Source of the DNA: an uncultured Halomonas sp.
Lineage (GTDB): Bacteria > Pseudomonadota > Gammaproteobacteria > Pseudomonadales > Halomonadaceae
Reading direction: 5' to 3'
DNA: 64,000 nucleotides
NCBI RefSeq assembly: GCF_947490095.1
Contig: NZ_CANLFS010000007.1
Coordinates: 1-64,000 of the forward strand
The notes beneath the pieces were generated by a model. That model did not search any database. It was not told the DNA's origin and worked only from the letters and a program-made list of their open reading frames with translations. Below, one piece after another: positions 61,861 through 64,000 of this stretch (position 1 is the first letter of the stretch; the number at the start of each line of letters is the position of its first letter). A program made the position numbers and the translations under genes.

Positions 61861-64000
61861 TACTGGCTGATCAGCCTGGCCCGGCTGGTGCCGTTGCCCT
61901 GGGGCTCTACCTGGATCTGCACCGGGATGCGCTCATGCATCTCCTGCACATGGGAGATCACGCCGACGCGGCGGCCCAGGGCCTGGAGGCCGTCCAGGGC
62001 CTCCATGGCGAGCGCCAGGGATTGCGGGTCGAGGCTGCCGAAGCCTTCATCGATAAACAGCGATTCGATGGTGAGCTCGCCGGAGGCCATGGAGGCGAGC
62101 CCCAGGGCGAGGGCCAGTGAGACCAGGAAGGTCTCGCCGCCGGAGAGCGAGTGCACCGAGCGGCGCTCGTCGGCCATGTCCTGGTCCACCACCAGCAGGC
62201 CCAGCTCACTGCCACCGCGTACCAGGCGGTAGCGCCGGCTGAGGCCCGCCAGATGAACGTTGGCGTGCTCGAGCAGCTGCTCCAGATTGTAGGCCTGGGC
62301 GATGCGCCGGAACACCTTGCCGTCGGCGGAGCCGATCAGCTCGCTGATCTGGCCCCAACGGCGGAACTCGGCCCGGGCGGCCTCCAGCTCGCTCTGCCCG
62401 GCCTGCTGGCGCTGGCGCCGGCGGTCATCGTCATTCAGGGCGAAGGTGGCCTCGTCGCGGACCCGCTGGGCCTCTTCGAGGCGCGGCGTCAGCTCGGCCT
62501 CGGTCTCCTCCAGTGCTTCCCGGCGGCGGCGTAGCTCGTCGGCCACGGCGTCGCCGAGCAGGGCCGTCTCAGCCTCTTCAACCTCCTCGGTCAGACCCTG
62601 ATCGTGGCGATGAGTGAGCAGGGCGGTGCGGCGCTCCGCCAGCGTGGCGGCGGCGTGCTGGCGCTTCGCTTCGGCCGCCTCGATCCGCCGTTCCTCCTCG
62701 TCGGCCACGGCGTCGGCCTGGTCGAGCAGTCGGGTGAGGGTGGCATCACGCAGCGCGGGATGCGCCGCCCGCCAGTCGGCCAGCTCACGGGTGAGGGTGT
62801 CGCGCTCCTGATGTAGCCGTTCGAGTCGCTCGGCTTCGTGCTCGGCCTGCTGGGCGAGCCGTTGCTGGTTATGCTGGGCCTCGTGGAGTCGCGTCACGGC
62901 GCCGTCATAGGCTCGGCGGGCGCTCTCCTGATGGGCGTCGAGGTGCTGCTGCCAGGCGTCGGGCGAGGCGTGTTCGCCGAGCCGCTCGGCAAGCGCGCGG
63001 GCGAGCGTGTCGCGGTCCTCGCGCAGGGAAGGCAGCTGGGCGTCGAGTTCCAATAGCCGCTTGTCGGCGCCGGCCTTCTCGGCCTCCAGGCGGGTCAGCG
63101 CGAGCCGCCCCTCCTGAAGCGCCTTTTCCAGCGGGGCCAGCTCGGCCTCGGCCCGGGCCAACGCGTCCAGGTGTTCTCGCGCCTGCCGGCGTAGGGTCGC
63201 ACTCGCCTCGCGCTCGGCCTCGAGCCATCCCTCGCGTTGGCTCGCCTCGATGGCGGCGAGCTCCTGTTGCAGGGGGTGGTTATCCAGGGCTTCGTGGGCG
63301 GTATTGCGCTGTTCCTCGGCCGTGTCGCGATCCTGCCGGTGGCGGGTAAGGGCGGCCTCCACGGCGCGATACGCGCCGAAAAGCTCATCGCGTTGTCGCT
63401 GGGCCGCGTCGCATGCCTCGCGGGCCTCGTCGAGCTGACGGGTTTCCTCGTCTTCCTGGGCCTCGAGCTGGGCGGCCTCCGGCGTGGCCGGTGGATGCTG
63501 TCGCCAGGGATGATCGTGTCCGCCGCACACGGGGCAGGGCTCGCCCTCGACGAGGGCCTCGCGCAGCCGCGCCACGCTCTCGCTGCGCACGGCGCGGCTG
63601 CGATCGATCAGCGCGCTAACGCTATCGAGATGTGCCTGGGCGCGGTCCAGGGCCTGGCGAGCGTTCTGGCCCTCGGTCAGCAAGTCGTGACTGCGGGTCT
63701 CGTCGTCGCCGAGCCGGCGAGCGAGCCGGCGCAGGGCCTGGTCCGCGCGGGTGAACGCCTGCCAACGGCTACTGAGTTCCTCCAGGGCGAGATGGCGCTG
63801 GGCCGCCCGGTCATGGGCCCGCTGGCCGGCCTGACGGGCGGCATCAAGGTCGGCATGAGTGCCCTGCAGCTCTTGCAGCGTTGCCTGCCAGTCGTCGCGC
63901 CGGCGTTGATGCGCATCCTGGGCGGCCCGGGCCTGGCGGTATTGCGCCGCGAGGTCGTCGGCGATTCGCTGCTGCTTGCCGCGATCCGCCTCCAGCCTCT
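61860..64000 (-). CDS. sbcC: Exonuclease SbcC, C-terminal part (cut by window edge)
   Basis: SMC-like ATPase subunit of the SbcCD nuclease, which cuts DNA hairpins and frees blocked DNA ends. The open frame runs unbroken to the window end; about 713 residues are present and the N-terminal Walker A half is missing. Long Glu/Arg/Ala-rich coiled coils flank the zinc hook, ECPVC-type (here GEPCPVCGGHDHPW). The C-terminal ATPase lobe has signature SLSGGETFLVSLALALGLA and Walker B LFIDEGFGSLD. A TTG at 63683 is an internal codon, not a start. sbcD should lie just beyond the window on the upstream side. Confidence 0.95.
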   Translation of the reverse strand, partial: RLEADRGKQQRIADDLAAQYRQARAAQDAHQRRRDDWQATLQELQGTHADLDAARQAGQRAHDRAAQRHLALEELSSRWQAFTRADQALRRLARRLGDDETRSHDLLTEGQNARQALDRAQAHLDSVSALIDRSRAVRSESVARLREALVEGEPCPVCGGHDHPWRQHPPATPEAAQLEAQEDEETRQLDEAREACDAAQRQRDELFGAYRAVEAALTRHRQDRDTAEEQRNTAHEALDNHPLQQELAAIEASQREGWLEAEREASATLRRQAREHLDALARAEAELAPLEKALQEGRLALTRLEAEKAGADKRLLELDAQLPSLREDRDTLARALAERLGEHASPDAWQQHLDAHQESARRAYDGAVTRLHEAQHNQQRLAQQAEHEAERLERLHQERDTLTRELADWRAAHPALRDATLTRLLDQADAVADEEERRIEAAEAKRQHAAATLAERRTALLTHRHDQGLTEEVEEAETALLGDAVADELRRRREALEETEAELTPRLEEAQRVRDEATFALNDDDRRRQRQQAGQSELEAARAEFRRWGQISELIGSADGKVFRRIAQAYNLEQLLEHANVHLAGLSRRYRLVRGGSELGLLVVDQDMADERRSVHSLSGGETFLVSLALALGLASMASGELTIESLFIDEGFGSLDPQSLALAMEALDGLQALGRRVGVISHVQEMHERIPVQIQVEPQGNGTSRARLISQ

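Overview
The window is GC-rich bacterial chromosome, most likely from a Halomonas-like gammaproteobacterium (Halomonadaceae). Support comes from the gene order nrdR-ribD-ribBA-ribH-nusB-thiL-pgpA, a TAXI-type TRAP transporter, and proteins that resemble enterobacterial or pseudomonad families (NudE, YrfG, Hsp15, YbiI, YdgJ, DsbG). The genus is an inference from remembered protein similarity; no search was run. I found no rRNA, tRNA, CRISPR array, intact insertion sequence or prophage.

Region 1 (1-20.3 kb) is a cell-surface locus. A tightly packed type I secretion operon (ABC exporter, HlyD-type adaptor, TolC-type outer-membrane protein) runs on after only 14 bp into a WcaJ-type initiating sugar transferase. 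An OpgB-like phosphoglycerol transferase with an unusual C-terminal ILEI-like domain follows. Then come two glycosyltransferase genes on the minus strand, a Wzm/Wzt polysaccharide ABC exporter, a methyltransferase and an acyltransferase. The part from about 9.2 to 14.7 kb is visibly more AT-rich, as expected for a transferred O-antigen-type island. The locus ends with a 564-residue acidic repeat protein, followed by a strong terminator, and a SapC-family gene. I read the whole as a candidate system for secreting, and perhaps glycosylating, an S-layer or biofilm-matrix protein.

Region 2 (20.3-24.3 kb) holds an OmpR/HisKA two-component pair, two nested tandem-repeat arrays that run into the 3' end of a dsbG gene, and a periplasmic copper chaperone. 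Region 3 (24.3-31.3 kb) is the riboflavin/thiamine-phosphate/phospholipid cluster nrdR, ribD, ribBA, ribH, nusB, thiL, pgpA plus a DUF945 gene. No riboflavin synthase gene lies between ribD and ribBA; that interval is made of short repeats. Region 4 (31.3-40.7 kb) has a Lon-type protease, a thiamine ABC transporter (thiBPQ), a TAXI-TRAP transporter, and a small prephenate-dehydratase-fold protein that lacks the dehydratase motif.

Region 5 (40.8-49.8 kb) is mainly housekeeping: ilvD, a YdgJ-type oxidoreductase, nudE, yrfG, hslR, a YaiI-type gene, deaD and an EamA transporter. It closes with a four-copy, 109-bp BIME-like array. A 26-bp core of that array is shared with repeats at the window start and at 22.5 kb. 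Region 6 (49.8-64 kb) contains a glutamine amidotransferase, argE, an Old Yellow Enzyme, small hypothetical proteins, a YkvI-type membrane protein, ybiI, two SDR oxidoreductases, an Fsr-type MFS pump, a homocysteine methyltransferase and a monooxygenase-like protein. An AT-rich gap, a small secreted protein and the C-terminal part of sbcC (cut by the window edge) complete it. Coordinates use my preferred start codons; doubtful starts are noted.
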